Notes: generated by a model from the sequence alone, not told the origin. DNA of 64,000 bases from Rhinopithecus roxellana (GCF_007565055.1 NC_044557.1:76208595-76272594); one strand, 5' to 3'. Counted from the first letter of the stretch, positions 11,545 through 23,529 are shown. Made by a program: numbers and translations.

Positions 11545-11860
11545 TTTATTTATTTATTTATTTATTTATTTTTTGAGATGGAGTCTCACTCTGTTGCCCA
11601 GGCTGGAGTGCAGTGGTGCGATCTCAGCTCACTGCAAGCTCTGCCTCCCGGGTTCATGCCATTCTCCTGCCTCAGCCTCCCAAGTAGCTGGGACTACAGG
11701 CGCCCACCACCATGCCTGTCTAATTTTTTTGTATTTTTAGTAGAGATGGGGTTTCACTGTGTTAGCCAGGATGGTCTTGAGCTCCTGACCTCATGATCAA
11801 CCCGCCTTGGCCTCCCAAAGTGCTGGGATTACAGGTGTGAGCCACTGTGCTTGGCCTATA
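11545..11860 (-). mobile_element. AluY-type SINE with (ATTT)n tail
   Basis: Antisense Alu, tail converted to TATTTATTTATTT repeats, body from TTGAGATGGAGTCTCACTC to CTGTGCTTGGCC. GTTCATGCCATTCTCC and GCTCACTGCAAGCTCTGCC are AluY-like. It lies inside or at the end of the preceding L1 fragment. Confidence 0.92.
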
Positions 11861-11999
11861 TTAATTTTTTAAACCTGAATAATTTCATTTAATTTGTGAT
11901 TTTTTTGGTGAATATTATAAACTCATTTGTTTTTATGCATTAATTATAAGTTACTAAAAATGAACCAATGAAACAGCAAGTAAATAAAGTCCCATATTA

Positions 12000-12590
12000 A
12001 TTCATTGATTCAACAAATACACCACTGATTATCTTATAGATTCTCGAAATCTTTTCAGAAATTGGGGATATGAAGCAGGAAAATACAGACAATTCCTATT
12101 CTCCTGAAGAATAGTAGAGACAATAAGCAAACATATTAATATACACACATGTCATATAAAAAGTATTATGAAGAAAAATAAGGCTGACTAAGACAAATAG
12201 TATGTGACAAGGGGAATGTGGGCTGCTAGTTTATCTATGCTACTCAGGGAAGGCTTCTGTGACAGACAAAGTATCATTAGAGAAGAAACATGGAAGTTGC
12301 AAGGTGAGCCATATGGATACCTGAAGAATGAGCACTGCAGAGTGAGGAAGCAGAGTGAATGCCTGGAGGTGGGGGTACACCTAGAGTTCAAATACAGGCA
12401 GGTAGACAGGAAATATAGAGTGCACTGAGCATGAGACAGAGTAGAAAATAAGGTCTGAAAGGTAAGGGAGAAGGATGGATCCTGAAGGACCTTGTTCTTC
12501 ATTGTAAGAACATTGGGAAACTTTCCCATGAGCAAAAACATGACAGCCAGATGGTCACTCTTGGCTGCTGAAAGAAACATAACCATTATC
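12000..12590 (-). mobile_element. LINE2 fragment, antisense
   Basis: In order: TCATTGATTCAACAAATACA, GGGAAGGCTTCTGTGACAGA, ACCTGAAGAATGAGCACTG, GTGAATGCCTGGAGGTGGGG, AAGGACCTTGTTCTTCATTG and TGGTCACTCTTGGCTGCTG. These match the reverse-complement L2 consensus from its 3' end inward. The 134-residue minus-strand frame at 12188-12592 lies wholly inside it and is a chance survivor. Confidence 0.75.
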
Positions 12591-13069
12591 ACTACAAATT
12601 CTATGATATAAATTTGCTCACCAATTTATACATTTTACAACTTCGTAGTTAAATCAAAAAGTTTTTAACATTATTAAGCAACATAAAGTGAAATGTAGCT
12701 AAATTCTATTGAGAAAAAGCAAGCAATAATTTTTTCTTCACATCACTATTAGAAATATTTTAATGACTTAATGTTTCAGGCAAGATAATACATGCAGACA
12801 GGTTAAGAATGACATATGCTATTGACGGACTGCTCAGCATTTCTAAGCAATGTTTCCCTCTGCTCATGAATGTCTTCTGTGTTTAAAGGTCATTTTCAAA
12901 GCCTGACTCAGTTTTTTGAGATGCGAAAAGAAATACACTTTTCACAGAGATGTAAGAATTTGTAAAACACATTTCCACAATTGAAACAAAATCATAGTAA
13001 CTCAATGCTTTGTGATTAAATGAAGCTCACAGGAAGAGGACTTTGATTAGCCACAAGCTTTAAAAAATA
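12591..13069. other. Unannotated DNA
   Basis: No repeat or exon recognised. Confidence 0.45.
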
Positions 13070-13348
13070 GCCTGGGCGCAGTGGCTCAAGCCCATAATCC
13101 CAGCACTTTGGGAGGCTGAGGCGGGTGGATCACCTGAGGTCAGGAGTTTGAGACCTGCCTGGCCAATATGGTGAAACCTCCTCTCCAGTAAAAATATAAA
13201 AATTAGCCGGGCATGGTGGCGGGCGCCTGTAATCCCAGCTTCTCAGGAGGTTGAGGCAGGAGAATCGCTTGAACTCCGGAGGCAGAGGTTGCAGTGAGCT
13301 GAGATCACGCCACTGCACTGCAGCCTGTGTGACAGAGTGAGACTCCAT

Positions 13349-13377
<29 letters not shown>
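13070..13377 (+). mobile_element. AluS-type SINE
   Basis: Full-length sense Alu from GCCTGGGCGCAGTGGCTCAA to an A26 tail (13352-13377). GATCACCTGAGGTCAGGAGT and GCCTGGCCAATATGGTGAAA indicate the S group. The 72-residue minus-strand open frame is a shadow. Confidence 0.93.
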
Positions 13378-13379
<2 letters not shown>

Positions 13380-13589
13380 GACTTTGAATCCCTGGTAACA
13401 GTGTTGACATTCCCCGAATCTAGGTTTTAGAGGATCATTGCTTTATATTGCTTTTGCACCATTTGCGCAAAATTGTTAGGTAAGTCAGTTTGCATTTTAC
13501 AGACTACTTTTGGCATAATATACATAATAATACCAAACTATAGCTTCATTTAATTTTCAAACGTAGGATAAATAATCCAGCACATTACT

Positions 13590-14005
13590 TTTCTTAGCTC
13601 AAGTTTTTTGAGCACATGGACTTTTTATAAACCAAGCCTTTACAAGTGCTATGTCTTCACCCTTAGATCCTCTTTCCTCTACTTGTATTGCCTCACTCTT
13701 CCTCTTTCCTCTACTTATATTGCCTCACTCTTCTGGCTTCCTTCTTCAAGCCACTGTATAAATAGTTGCTTACGAGTTCATGGCTGAAGAGGTAATCTAA
13801 AGTAATTCCCTTCCCTTTGTATAGACCGTTCCTCCCCCTAGGTCATGTTATTGCATTTGGACCCATTTGTTAATATTTTGTTTGTAATATCTTAAAACAT
13901 CTTTAACCATTATGTTCTAAAATCTATTCACAGGCCCTTTGTTCACCATTAACACAATTCCTAGCATTTAGTGGGCACTCTAAGTATGAATGAACGAATT
14001 AATGA
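13590..14005 (+). mobile_element. LINE2 3' end
   Basis: Ends with the L2 terminus: CCCTTTGTTCACCATTAACA, TTCCTAGCATTTAGTGGGCA, AGTATGAATGAACGAATTAA. The upstream half is more diverged and the left boundary is approximate. Confidence 0.6.
13669..13732. repeat. 32-bp tandem duplication
   Basis: CCTCTTTCCTCTACTTGTAT... occurs at 13669-13700 and again at 13701-13732 with one G/A difference. It is a recent local duplication inside the L2 region. Confidence 0.9.
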
Positions 14006-15089
14006 TTATTTAAGTCTCTGTTTATTCCCATACATACACATAAATCCACAATGTAAAACTATAATTGGAATATATATGTATGCATCAGCTTAACATTTTT
14101 TCTACAAGAAGACAAAATAACAGATACCAATTTTCTCAAGGAGAAATATATATATATATATATATACACACATACATATATATATATTTTCTGATTTGTG
14201 AAACTTGTCTAATATAATCAATAGAAAATGGATAGTAAGCATTTAATATTTTAAAAGCACTTTGCCACAACTTGGCCCACTCTGCATTTTAGCATTGTGA
14301 AAATTAGTGTGCTGTATAATAGCATAACCCTTGCTAAAGGAACCAGATGGAAGCATGGTATCTCCATAGCTAAAGCCATTTTCACAGCAGTACAAATTAC
14401 TTCTTCACTTAATCATGTTATGACAAAATTCATTTTCATGATGGATAGACCCAAAGACTATGTTAATATTGAAACAAAATTTAAAGAAACTAGTTGTTTC
14501 AAGTTTGTCTCACAGATTTTTCTTAGAATAATTATGGGTAATAAGAAAAGTAGATTTTACATGAAGATAAAGATTATATTTAAGAAAACAAAAGATTGCA
14601 ATTATGATTAATGAGCATGACTCTTTTAATAAGAAAACAAATTACTGTGAAAAATGATCAATAGTAAAATATTTATGATCATTAAAATACAGCCCTGACT
14701 GATGGACTATATATCTTGTGTAAGTAACTGGGAAACCATTTGTCTGTGTCAGAAGGTGAGGGTGAAGAGCTTGTAGAGTATGTGTCTGCTTGAGCATATA
14801 ATTGATTTAATGATTTGTTATTTTGCTTAGTGTATTCATAAATGATTACATAAAGAAGGATTATTTATAAAATTATATACTTTAAAACTTTATATAGTAT
14901 GTTTAAGGAATCCTAGTGATTTGAGTTAAAATATGAGAAACTGCATTGCAAATAAGATATTCTGATTTTACTTCTAATTTTTGTAACAAGGCATATAAAT
15001 AAAATTAACTGAAATTACTTGTGAAAATTCATGAAAATCATTTATTAAGAAATATTTTTCAAAACTGAATGCTTTCTCCTTTCTACTTC
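14006..15089. other. AT-rich DNA
   Basis: Holds an alternating (TA)/(CA) tract at about 14148-14187. The 104-residue plus-strand open frame at 14297-14611 starts in AT-rich DNA, has no splice context and no recognisable domain, so I do not call it a gene. Confidence 0.5.
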
Positions 15090-15719
15090 TGTCAGAGGCA
15101 TGTGAACCGGAACAACTCCATCTTGAATAGGAGCTAGGTAAAATGGGACTGAAACCTAATGGGGTGCAGTCCCAGACAGTTAAGGCATTCTAAGTCACAG
15201 GATGAAATAGCAGGTCGGCATAAGATACAGGTCATAAAGAGCTTGCTGATGAAACAGGCTGCATTAAAGAAGCCAGGTAAATCCTAGTAAAACCAAGATG
15301 GCCACGAGAGTGACCTCTGGTCGTCCTCACTACTACATGTCCGTCAACATGTGACAGTTTACAAATGCCATGGCAACGTCAGGAAGTTACCCTATGTGGT
15401 CTAAAAACGGGAGGCATAAATAATCCACCCCTTGTTTAGCATATCATCAAGAAACAACCATAAAAATGGCCAACCAGCAGCCCTCAGGGCTGCTCTGTCT
15501 ACAGAGTAGCCATTCTTTTATTCCTTTACTTTCTCAATAAACTTGCTTTCACTTTGCACTGTGGACTTGCCCTGAATTCTTTCTGAATTCTTTCTTGCAC
15601 AAATTCTGGGAACACTCTCCTTGGGCTTGGATCGGGACCCCTTTCCTGTAACATATTTCTTTGTGCTGTAACATATTTCTGATGACCACAGAAGGGACTA
15701 TAGTGCAGAAACCCTGACA
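15090..15719 (+). mobile_element. Solo ERV1-like LTR
   Basis: Ends form a perfect 6-bp inverted repeat, TGTCAG at 15090 and CTGACA at 15714-15719, as expected for a retroviral LTR. U3 includes the CAAGATGGCCACGAGAGTGA region. A TATA-like CATAAATAA lies at 15415 and a polyadenylation signal AATAAA at 15536-15541. U5 contains two partial duplications (GAATTCTTTCT at about 15574; CTGTAACATATTTCT at about 15644 and 15667). No internal viral sequence flanks it. It is gammaretrovirus-like by layout, but I could not assign the family, and no clear target-site duplication was seen. Confidence 0.85.
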
Positions 15720-16059
15720 CACACAATGGCTACCTTTGGGTAAGTGTTGAGGTCCTGTACCACTTCCATACCCTTCTGTAAATTATCGTATTGTGTTGAA
15801 ATATTTAATTATATAAAAGCTTTTTCTTAAAAACATTTGCTGTTTAAAGGAAATGATGCTATATTTTTCATTATGCTACAATGCCTGAGAACTAACTGTT
15901 GGATGAATGAGTGAATAAATGAATGAAAGAACTGGTTACAAAAGTAAGTAGTGAAAGTGAAAAGTATGTTATTACAACAAGGTAATTGTATGAAAATGTA
16001 AGTCATTCATAAATATTGTCATTACAGTGAATACTTTATTGTCTTTTTTCTCTTTCTCA
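15720..16059. other. Unannotated DNA
   Basis: Only a short TGAA-repeat patch (about 15903-15931) was noted. Confidence 0.45.
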
Positions 16060-16500
16060 TTTTTTGTTTGTTGAGTGCCTAAGCATCACATGCTAAGACT
16101 TTTGCTAAATAGTGGTGATAGTGGCAGTAATATGTTTATATATAAATCTTAAAAATACAGTATTTAAAGAAATCCATTTTAAATTATCTCTTTAGGATTG
16201 AAGAGTTTTCCTTGGGATGAAAAGTGTAAATGAGTAAGTTCAATGCCATGAAGGAGAGGATATGCCTGTGGTGCTGTACTAAACAGGAAGAGATTTGGCA
16301 TAACTAGAAAAATGAGTGGGCCAGTAAAATGGACAGAAATGAGATTAGTAACATAAATGATTATGTTGTCGGGATTCTAGCATATAATGCTAACAGGATT
16401 GGACTTTATTAATGCATTTTAATGTGGAATCAAAAAAGATTCTCAATCAGAGGGCTGGAAAATTAATTTTTTAATCATAGGACTCTATTAGTAGTGATTA
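16060..16500 (-). mobile_element. Possible LINE2 fragment, antisense
   Basis: TGTTGAGTGCCTAAGCATCA with TTTGCTAAATAGTGGTGATA resembles the antisense L2 end, followed by diverged interior. Weak. Confidence 0.35.
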
Positions 16501-17096
16501 ATCAACTGGCATAAAACAACTTCTCACTGTCTTACTACCAACCTATGCTTAATATTTACTGAGATTCAAGAATGTGTCATAAAAATATTATAATTCTTTT
16601 TGTCTCCTGCCTTTCTCTTTCAACAGATTGGAGAAAATTAGTAGCTATCAATACTCGTGTATGGTTAGAGAAATTATACTATTAAATCTTGAATACAAGG
16701 AAATAAATAATTAGAATGTGTATGGAATACACATATTAAAAGAGCTTATAGATCTTAGACTAAATTAACCAAAGTATAACTATAAATATTATTTTAGTTA
16801 CAAATAATATTTATTTCCCACAAATGACTCCATTTTACAAAAGAAGGTTTTGATCAATTACAGTAGCTATGTATTACCTTTTTCCCCTGAACTCAGGGAT
16901 ATCTCTTAAAATAAATAATAGTACATCTATCGTCACACCATGCAATTAAGTTGTATAAACTGTCATGATCCAAATGTTAACTAGTATTCATTTTTTTTTA
17001 GCATTCCAAAAAAACATGGATTTTTTCAAAGAATGACTCAGTTCTTCAGGATTATATGCTCCTTTGCACCTTTATTATGACAATTGCACATCTTAT
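16501..17096. other. Unannotated AT-rich DNA
   Basis: No recognisable gene or element. Confidence 0.45.
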
Positions 17097-17754
17097 TGTG
17101 TCCAGAATTGGTTCCTTCTGGCGGGTTCTTGGTCTCACTGACTTCAAGAATGAAGCTGCAGACCCTCATGGTGAGTGCTACGGTTCTTAAAGATGGTGTG
17201 TCCAGAGTTTTTTTCTTCAGATGTTCAGATGTGTCTGGAGTTTCTTCCTTCTGGTGGGTTCGTGGTCTTGCTGACTTCAGGAGTGAAGCTGCAAACCTTT
17301 GCAGTGAGCATTACAGCTTTTAAAAGTGGGGCATCTGGAGTTGTTTGTTCCTCCAGGTAGGTTCACGTTCTCACTGACCTCAGGAGTGAGGCTGCAGACC
17401 TCCGTGGTGAGTGTTACAGCTCATAAAGGTAGTGCGGACCCAAAGATTGAGCAGCAGTATCATTCATCAGGAAGAGCGAAAGAACAAAGCTTCCACACCC
17501 GGAAAGGGGACCCAGAGAGTTTGTCAGGTACTGGCTCAGGTAGTCAGCTTTTATTCCCTTGACCCGGCCCACATCCTGCTGATTGGTCCATTTTACAGAG
17601 TGCTGATTGGCCCATTTTTACAGTGTGCTGATTGGTGCATTTACAAACCTTTAGCTAGACACAGTGCCCTGATTGGTGCATTTACAAACCTTTAGCTACA
17701 CAGAAAAGTTCTCCAAGTCCCCACCGGACCCAGAAGCCCAGGGTTTCACCTCCA
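17097..17754 (-). mobile_element. Solo LTR12 (HERV9-type) LTR
   Basis: Reverse-complement LTR12. The R/U5 side (17097-17430) has three diverged copies of the 'TTCTGGCGGGTTCTTGGTCT'-type unit with 'GACTTCAGGAGTGAAGCTGC'. The U3 side ends GGTTTCACCTCCA. The LTR starts TG and ends CA on its own strand. It has only about 658 bp and so lacks the long GC-rich U3 of the bigger LTR12 subtypes. Flanks TTAT and ATAT nearly match as a 4-bp duplication. Several overlapping 60-94 residue plus-strand frames here are shadows of the LTR. Confidence 0.88.
17548..17676 (-). promoter_or_regulatory. LTR12 core promoter: four CCAAT boxes and TATA-like AATAAA
   Basis: On the minus strand CCAAT appears at 17672-17676, 17631-17635, 17606-17610 and 17582-17586, spaced 24 to 41 bp, followed by an AATAAAAG TATA-like box at about 17548-17555. 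This CCAAT array is the NF-Y-binding arrangement known from HERV9 LTRs. Activity in this copy is inferred, not shown. Confidence 0.7.
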
Positions 17755-18576
17755 ATATTTCTTTGGCCTGAAAAAAGATCCCCAACCCTCTTCATGACTA
17801 CCTATCCTTAAGATTTAATCCATAAATCTCCTTCTCTAGTTAACTTAAATTAAAAGTTGATAATTTAAACATAACTCAGTTATGTTGCATCCCTCTGTAC
17901 TGCAATCAACTTACATGTCTGTTTCAAACCTTTCTTTGAATAACGTCAGCTCTTAAGCATTTCTGTATCTCTAGTAATAGCTTATTTGAAAAAGATATTT
18001 TTCTTCATTATATATGTTCGAAGTTCATTTAATCTAATAGATAAATGAAAACGAAGAGATAAAAGACCCATTATGTAGCATTTGGGACTAAATAAACGGA
18101 AGAGATAAAATGTCACCTCAAATTAGTTTATATGAAAAAAATAAAAGAATGTATTTTTCTCCTCACGACTGAGAAATTCAGGTAAATATTTAGTATAGTT
18201 CTCCTCTTGACTTTGATTTATGGTACCCAATATCCATATGATGAAAGAAACATCTTCCACCTTCACCATTTCTTTAAACCTCAGCAGATCCAGGTTCAGA
18301 TACTTAAGATTTGTGACTGAAAATGAACATCTCTCCCAGGGTACATAGTAATCCCACAAAGAGATTAACCCCACTTATATAGTCTACCTTGGATTCTCAC
18401 ACAGCACAAAGGGAGAATTATTTGAACGGCCACCCTAGGTAAAATGCCTGGATTTGGGAAGGGTGAGATTCATTATCATCAGAATTACATAGACTTAGGT
18501 ATAAAAGAGGATAGTTTTTGATTGATGAAAAAGGGTTAAGCCAAAAAATAATACCTGTCCACCATTACCCAAAAGT
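17755..18576. other. Unclassified DNA with an 83-codon minus-strand frame
   Basis: The minus-strand open frame 18123-18374 reads as fairly protein-like (CSFSVTNLKYLNLDLLRFKE near its start). A possible acceptor (GTTCATTTTCAG) lies inside it at about 18322. There is no donor of quality and no family I recognise. It could be an old pseudogene piece or chance. Confidence 0.3.
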
Positions 18577-18815
18577 CATCTTTTGAGTCAGATTACTTCA
18601 GACTAAATTCTGGCCTTACCATTTACTAACTGTTAAATACAGAAAAGTTTACTTAAACACATTGTGCCTCCGTTTTCTTTTTGGAAAAAGGATTACAAAT
18701 CATAGCCAAGAATAATAGTTATCTTCAGACAATGGTAATAAGGAATAACTAGGATAATGTAGCTACAACACTCAGCATAATGTTTCACAAACAATAACCA
18801 CTCAAAATATTTGCC
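18577..18815 (+). mobile_element. MIR SINE
   Basis: Diverged sense MIR: CTGGCCTTACCATTTACTAA, GTGCCTCCGTTTTCTTTTTG, and CACTCAGCATAATGTTTCAC followed by an AATAACCACTCAA end. Confidence 0.55.
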
Positions 18816-20982
18816 ATGATGACAATAATGCAATTCTTAATCTTAAGGATGCCCATTCTAGTCCCTCTATCCCTGAATATTTTTCATTGAGGCATTAATC
18901 TATGCAGGGTTTTAAATAGTGATTCATAGTGTTATGGACACAGCACTCTCTGGGGATTCCTATGAAGGGGAGGAAAGAAGAAGAATTGCATCTCATCTGG
19001 AATTGTAGCTCAAATTTATAAGCTTTACATGTTGTACCTCCAAGAAATCTTTTATTTGAAAGCAGAATTCTACAGCTAAGATACATTTTGTAACTCACTG
19101 ATGCTCTAAGATATCATCTTTATAGGTCTAGATAAATCATAAATGGAACATCTAAAATAAAGCAAAAAATATAGCAAGTGTATGGTGTTTGTTACAAGAG
19201 GGCTGAGCAAAGAGTATAGGTGAATAATGTGGGACATCGTATTGCTCCAGGAAAGCAATTCATAGTCACCACTCTACTGAGCATATTTCAGTATTGTCAT
19301 TTTTATAGAGTGAAGACAACATTGTTATATTATAATGCTATTAAGCATATCAAATATTATATGTGTAAAGAACCAAAGATGCATATCTTCTTTTTCACTA
19401 TAAAAGCATATTATTTCTTTCACAAGTGGAATCAGAGCACTGACAGAAAATATAGCAATCTATGAACTGTGGACAAAAATGAGAGAATAAAAGCACAATC
19501 ATATTAGGATTCTAGTTATGCTTATCTCATTATCTCAGTCAGAGCAGAAGACATTTTAAGACGTTTATGTACAGAGAATGTTAACCGTTTTCAAAAGATC
19601 ATTTTTAAATATTTCAAGATGAGAATGTAATAAAACGTGTGTGTAGAATACTGGAAAAAGCTTCCCTACTTTTTCAAATATTTGCATGCATATAATTTAA
19701 CTCTAATGTGCAGCATTTTTTGTTTTTCTCAATAACTGAATTATGAAAGAAAATCTAATTTTCTGAATCACTAGAAAATGATAAGTAAAGCTTGCGAGAG
19801 AACTAGCATCTGAAAGTATCAAATCCTAGATGAATAAGAAAATATTCATGAAACTCTGAAAATAGTTATTTGCTCATTTTGATTGCAGTTATCTGAATAG
19901 CTATATTTCCATTGAGTTTACTCATCAATCTTGGATTGTGTGCATGTTTGTGTGTGTGTGTGTGTGTGTGTGTTTGTAATAAAGACTAGTTTCTAACCAG
20001 ACACATTCTTCATAATTTTACCCTATCATCTTTAAAAATTATGAGGAACACAATAAGACCCTTTTGAAATAACTTATTAAAAATGTTATATGTTCCTACT
20101 CTTTAGAAAATTGATTTTTGAAGTTAATGATTCTTATTTAGTTAAATAAGTTAAGGTACCCGATCAAACAGAAATGGTGAGCAAAATTTATTTTATCTCT
20201 TTGCCCTCCCAGAAAAGGGCAGATAGTTTTTTTTAATGAAGGCAATGTAATAGAACTATCAAAAACATGAAAATAGCCAAATTTTAAAATATAGTTATTA
20301 TGTAATATGACAAAAATAATAAATGTTATATAAGCTTTATTACCATGTCCATGTGCTCTATGATACTTTCCACATTAATATTCCTGCCATATATATGTAT
20401 AATTCATAAGTAAAAAAGACACTTGTGCCAACAAAGAGAAACTTAAGAAGGAATTAATTATAAACAATGCAAATTTATTTAAATATGCTGAAATATACAT
20501 ATTTTAAACTTAGGCTTAAAAAGGCTCAGTAGCAATTTGAAGGAGAAATGAGAAGCATTAAGGTGCTACAAAGGTGGCCTTGGCACAGGCTTAATGTCTA
20601 GTCTCTCAGGCAAATAGAAAAACAGAAGGAATGTGTTTGCACATTATGTATTGTAGTTGATATTGTGAATAGAAGGAATGTGATACCAGCCTTGAGATAA
20701 ATAGATGTTGCAATTAGCAGACAAGAATTTTAAAGAAGCTGTTATAATTATACTAAAAATGTAAGAAGGATATGAATTAGAGTTGATATTGTGGTTAAAG
20801 GGATAGCAGGAAAATGGATAAGCTAACTGTTTCTGGGTTGTTTTGTTATCTATGATTTGGGGCACAGATAACTTCCTGCAGGATATGGATTGATGGGAAA
20901 CCCTTATAACACTACATAGATTAATACATTATTGATGCCAATTAGTGAATAACAAATGACTTAAGACGCATCTAAAATGGAA
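18816..20982. other. AT-rich DNA with a (TG)n repeat
   Basis: A (TG)n tract of about 12 units lies at 19949-19973. Otherwise there is no transposon or exon I can support. Open frames of 60-81 residues have no features. Confidence 0.5.
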
Positions 20983-21666
20983 CAGTTGACACTTAAACAA
21001 CATGAAGATTGGGGGTGCTAACCCTCTGTGCAGCCAAAAATCCACGTGTAACTTTCAACTCCCCCAATATTTAAATGTTAATAGCCCACTGTGGACAGAA
21101 AGCCTTGCTGATTACATAAACCAGTCAACACATATTTTGTATGTTATATGTATTATATGCTATATTTATAAATAAAGTAAGCTAGAGGAAAAAATGCAAT
21201 TAAGGAAATCAGAATTGAGATACAATATGTTTATTATTTATTAAGTGGAAATGGATCATCATAAAGTTCTTTATCCTTATCATCTTCATTTTGAATAGAC
21301 TGAGGAGGAGGAAGAAGAAGGAGAAATAGGTCTTGCTGTTTCAAGGGTGGCAGACATGGAAGAAGTAGAGGAGGTGGAAAGGTAGGTGGGAGAAGTAGAC
21401 ATATGTAGAGTAATTTTATGAAAATACATGGTAATTTCTGTCCAACATTTTTGCTTTCTAATTTCTCTAAAAAGCTTTGTATGTAGTACCAATCCTTCTT
21501 CCACCATTTGCTTTAGTATCAGTGCCTGTATCACAGAAGGGTGCATGTTGTAAAGGAAATCAAAGGCAGTGTTGAATAATCAGAGCTCTTCTGTCAGATT
21601 GTCTAATGTCAATATGTGTCCCGGCCCTGGTTCTTCCGCATTTCCTTTCTCATCATCTGGAGCTGG

Positions 21667-22016
21667 TTAGGAAGCACCCATCTCCACCAAGTTTTCTTCT
21701 GTTAATTCCTCTTGCATGGTGACTATTAGTTCTTGAAATTCTTCATCTCCTATCGTTTTCACAAAATCCATAATCTCTTTTATGATTTCGTTGAATGGCT
21801 TTGTTGTAAATGCTGTGAAGTCATGCATAGCATCTGAGCACAGTTTTGTTTTCTGTTTTCTGTTTTTCCCCAGCAAGAATGTATTGTTTTGGGATTAATG
21901 GCTTTCATGACTTTTTCTATAACAATGATGGAATTTTTAATGGTGTAATCCTTCCAGACTTTCATAATCTTCTCTCTATTGGGGTTCTCTTCCATGGGGT
22001 TCACAGTCCTTTCCAC
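21667..22016 (-). pseudogene. Tigger2 transposase remnant, C-terminal part
   Basis: Two overlapping minus-strand frames together cover the acidic C-terminal region of a pogo-superfamily (DDE) transposase. A frameshift lies in their overlap (about 21800-21870). The catalytic core would lie to the right and is heavily decayed. No function is expected. The 71-residue plus-strand frame here is a shadow. Confidence 0.6.
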
Positions 22017-22257
22017 AGAATACTATGTGTAATGAGCCTTAAAGATTCTTGTAATCTCTGATTACAATTTAGAGGCTAAATTACAGATGTTGTGTTTGGG
22101 AGCAAGTAGACTACTTCAACAACTCGGTGTTGAACTCGTAGGGTTGTGACTACCCAGGGGCACTGCCAATTAACTTTAAAAGACAGTACCTTCCTGGCAA
22201 GGTACTTTCTGATGTCAGGGACAAAGCATTGATGGAACCAATTCAGAAAAAAAAAAA

Positions 22258-22275
22258 GGGGGGGTTGGGGGGGTT
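22258..22275. repeat. Poly-G tract
   Basis: An A11 run passes directly into G-rich GGGGGGGTTGGGGGGGTT inside the Tigger2 body. Long G runs are rare in AT-rich DNA and could form a G-quadruplex, or could reflect a sequencing or assembly error. Confidence 0.8.
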
Positions 22276-22793
22276 CTTGTTGTTCAGGCCTTCTTGTTGT
22301 ACAGTGAAAAGACTGGCAGCTGGTGTTTATCTTTTCTCTTCAAGGCTTGGGGTTAGCAGTTTTCTAGATAAGGGCAGTTCTGATCATAAACCTCACTGCA
22401 TTTACACAAAACAGTAGCCTATTCCTTCCTGCCTTAATTTCTGGTGCTTGCATCTCTTTGTTACTAATAAATGTCCTTTGTGGCACTTTTGTTCCCAAAA
22501 TAAGGCACTCTATCTGCATTAGAAACCTGTTCAGGCAGATATCCTTTCTCCTAAGTAATTATATTAATGGTGTCAGGAAAGTTATCTGTTGCCTCTTGGT
22601 CAACAGAAGCTGCTTCTTCTGTTATCATGACATTTTTTTAAAGCCAAGCTTCTCTCTAAAATTGTCAGATTACTTTTTGGTGGCATTAAATTCTCCAGTT
22701 TTAGATCTTTCACTTTCCTTTGGCTTTAAGTTATCATATAATGATTTCACTTTTTCTGGAATCATCTCGAGAGTCTATAAGCAGGCCTTTCTT

Positions 22794-23034
22794 TTTTTTA
22801 TTTTCTTTCTTTTTTTGAGACAGAGTCTCACCTTGTCACCCAGGCGAGATTGCAGTCGTGCAATCCTGGCTCACTGCAACCTCTGTTGCTTGGGTTCAAG
22901 TGATTCTCCTGCCTCACCTTCCCGACTAGCTGGGATTACAGGCGCCTGCCGCTATGCCCGGCTAATTTTTGTAGTTTTAGTAGAGATGGGGTTTCATCAT
23001 CTTTGCCAGACTGGTCTTGAATTTCTGACCCCGT
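22794..23034 (-). mobile_element. 5'-truncated AluS inside Tigger2
   Basis: Antisense Alu from the T-rich tail through GAGACAGAGTCTCACCTTGT to TTTCTGACCCCGT, lacking the element's 5' ~50 bp. An 11-bp target-site duplication AGGCCTTTCTT is at 22783-22793 and 23035-23045. A 192-residue plus-strand frame (22458-23036) fuses decayed transposon and this Alu and is not a gene. Confidence 0.93.
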
Positions 23035-23529
23035 AGGCCTTTCTTACAGCAATCTTGCACTCAAGTAAAGGTTTATTTTCAATATGAAATAAAAAGGTAT
23101 TTTGCAAAATGTACAAGGTTTTTGTGCCTGCTGGCATAGCTGCAGAAATGGCATCACAGGTTTTCTTTTTTAGAATGGTCTTTATGCAGAATATATTTAT
23201 TTTAAAATGGTGGGCAACCACAGCTGAAGACTCCAATCTATGGTACATATCAAACAATTGAACTTTCTTTTTGTAATCTCATGACCTTTCTCTGCTTGTT
23301 GGGAGCACTTCCAGCATCACTAGCTACACTTCATATGGGTCCCATGATGTTACTTAAGGTTTACAGTATCACACTAAACATGATGAAAAATACTTGAAAA
23401 CTATGAGAGATCACTTTTTGCTAAGATATGCAATTTCTAGAGAAATGAACTGTTCACATGTAGATAATTAGCATCACATGGTGTTTTCCATTACTTTAAA
23501 TTTATTATTATTGTTAATTATTATTATTA

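Noticed and set aside
12188..12592. 134-residue minus-strand open frame
   Set aside because: It lies wholly inside an antisense L2 fragment and is not the L2 protein frame in any convincing way.
14297..14611. 104-residue plus-strand frame
   Set aside because: AT-rich DNA, lysine/isoleucine-rich peptide, no promoter, splice or family evidence.
17084..17695. Overlapping 61-94 residue plus-strand frames
   Set aside because: Antisense of the solo LTR12, with similar peptides repeating because the LTR contains repeated units.
22458..23036. 192-residue plus-strand open frame
   Set aside because: It runs from decayed antisense Tigger2 into an antisense Alu; the end is standard Alu-derived peptide. 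There is no gene support.
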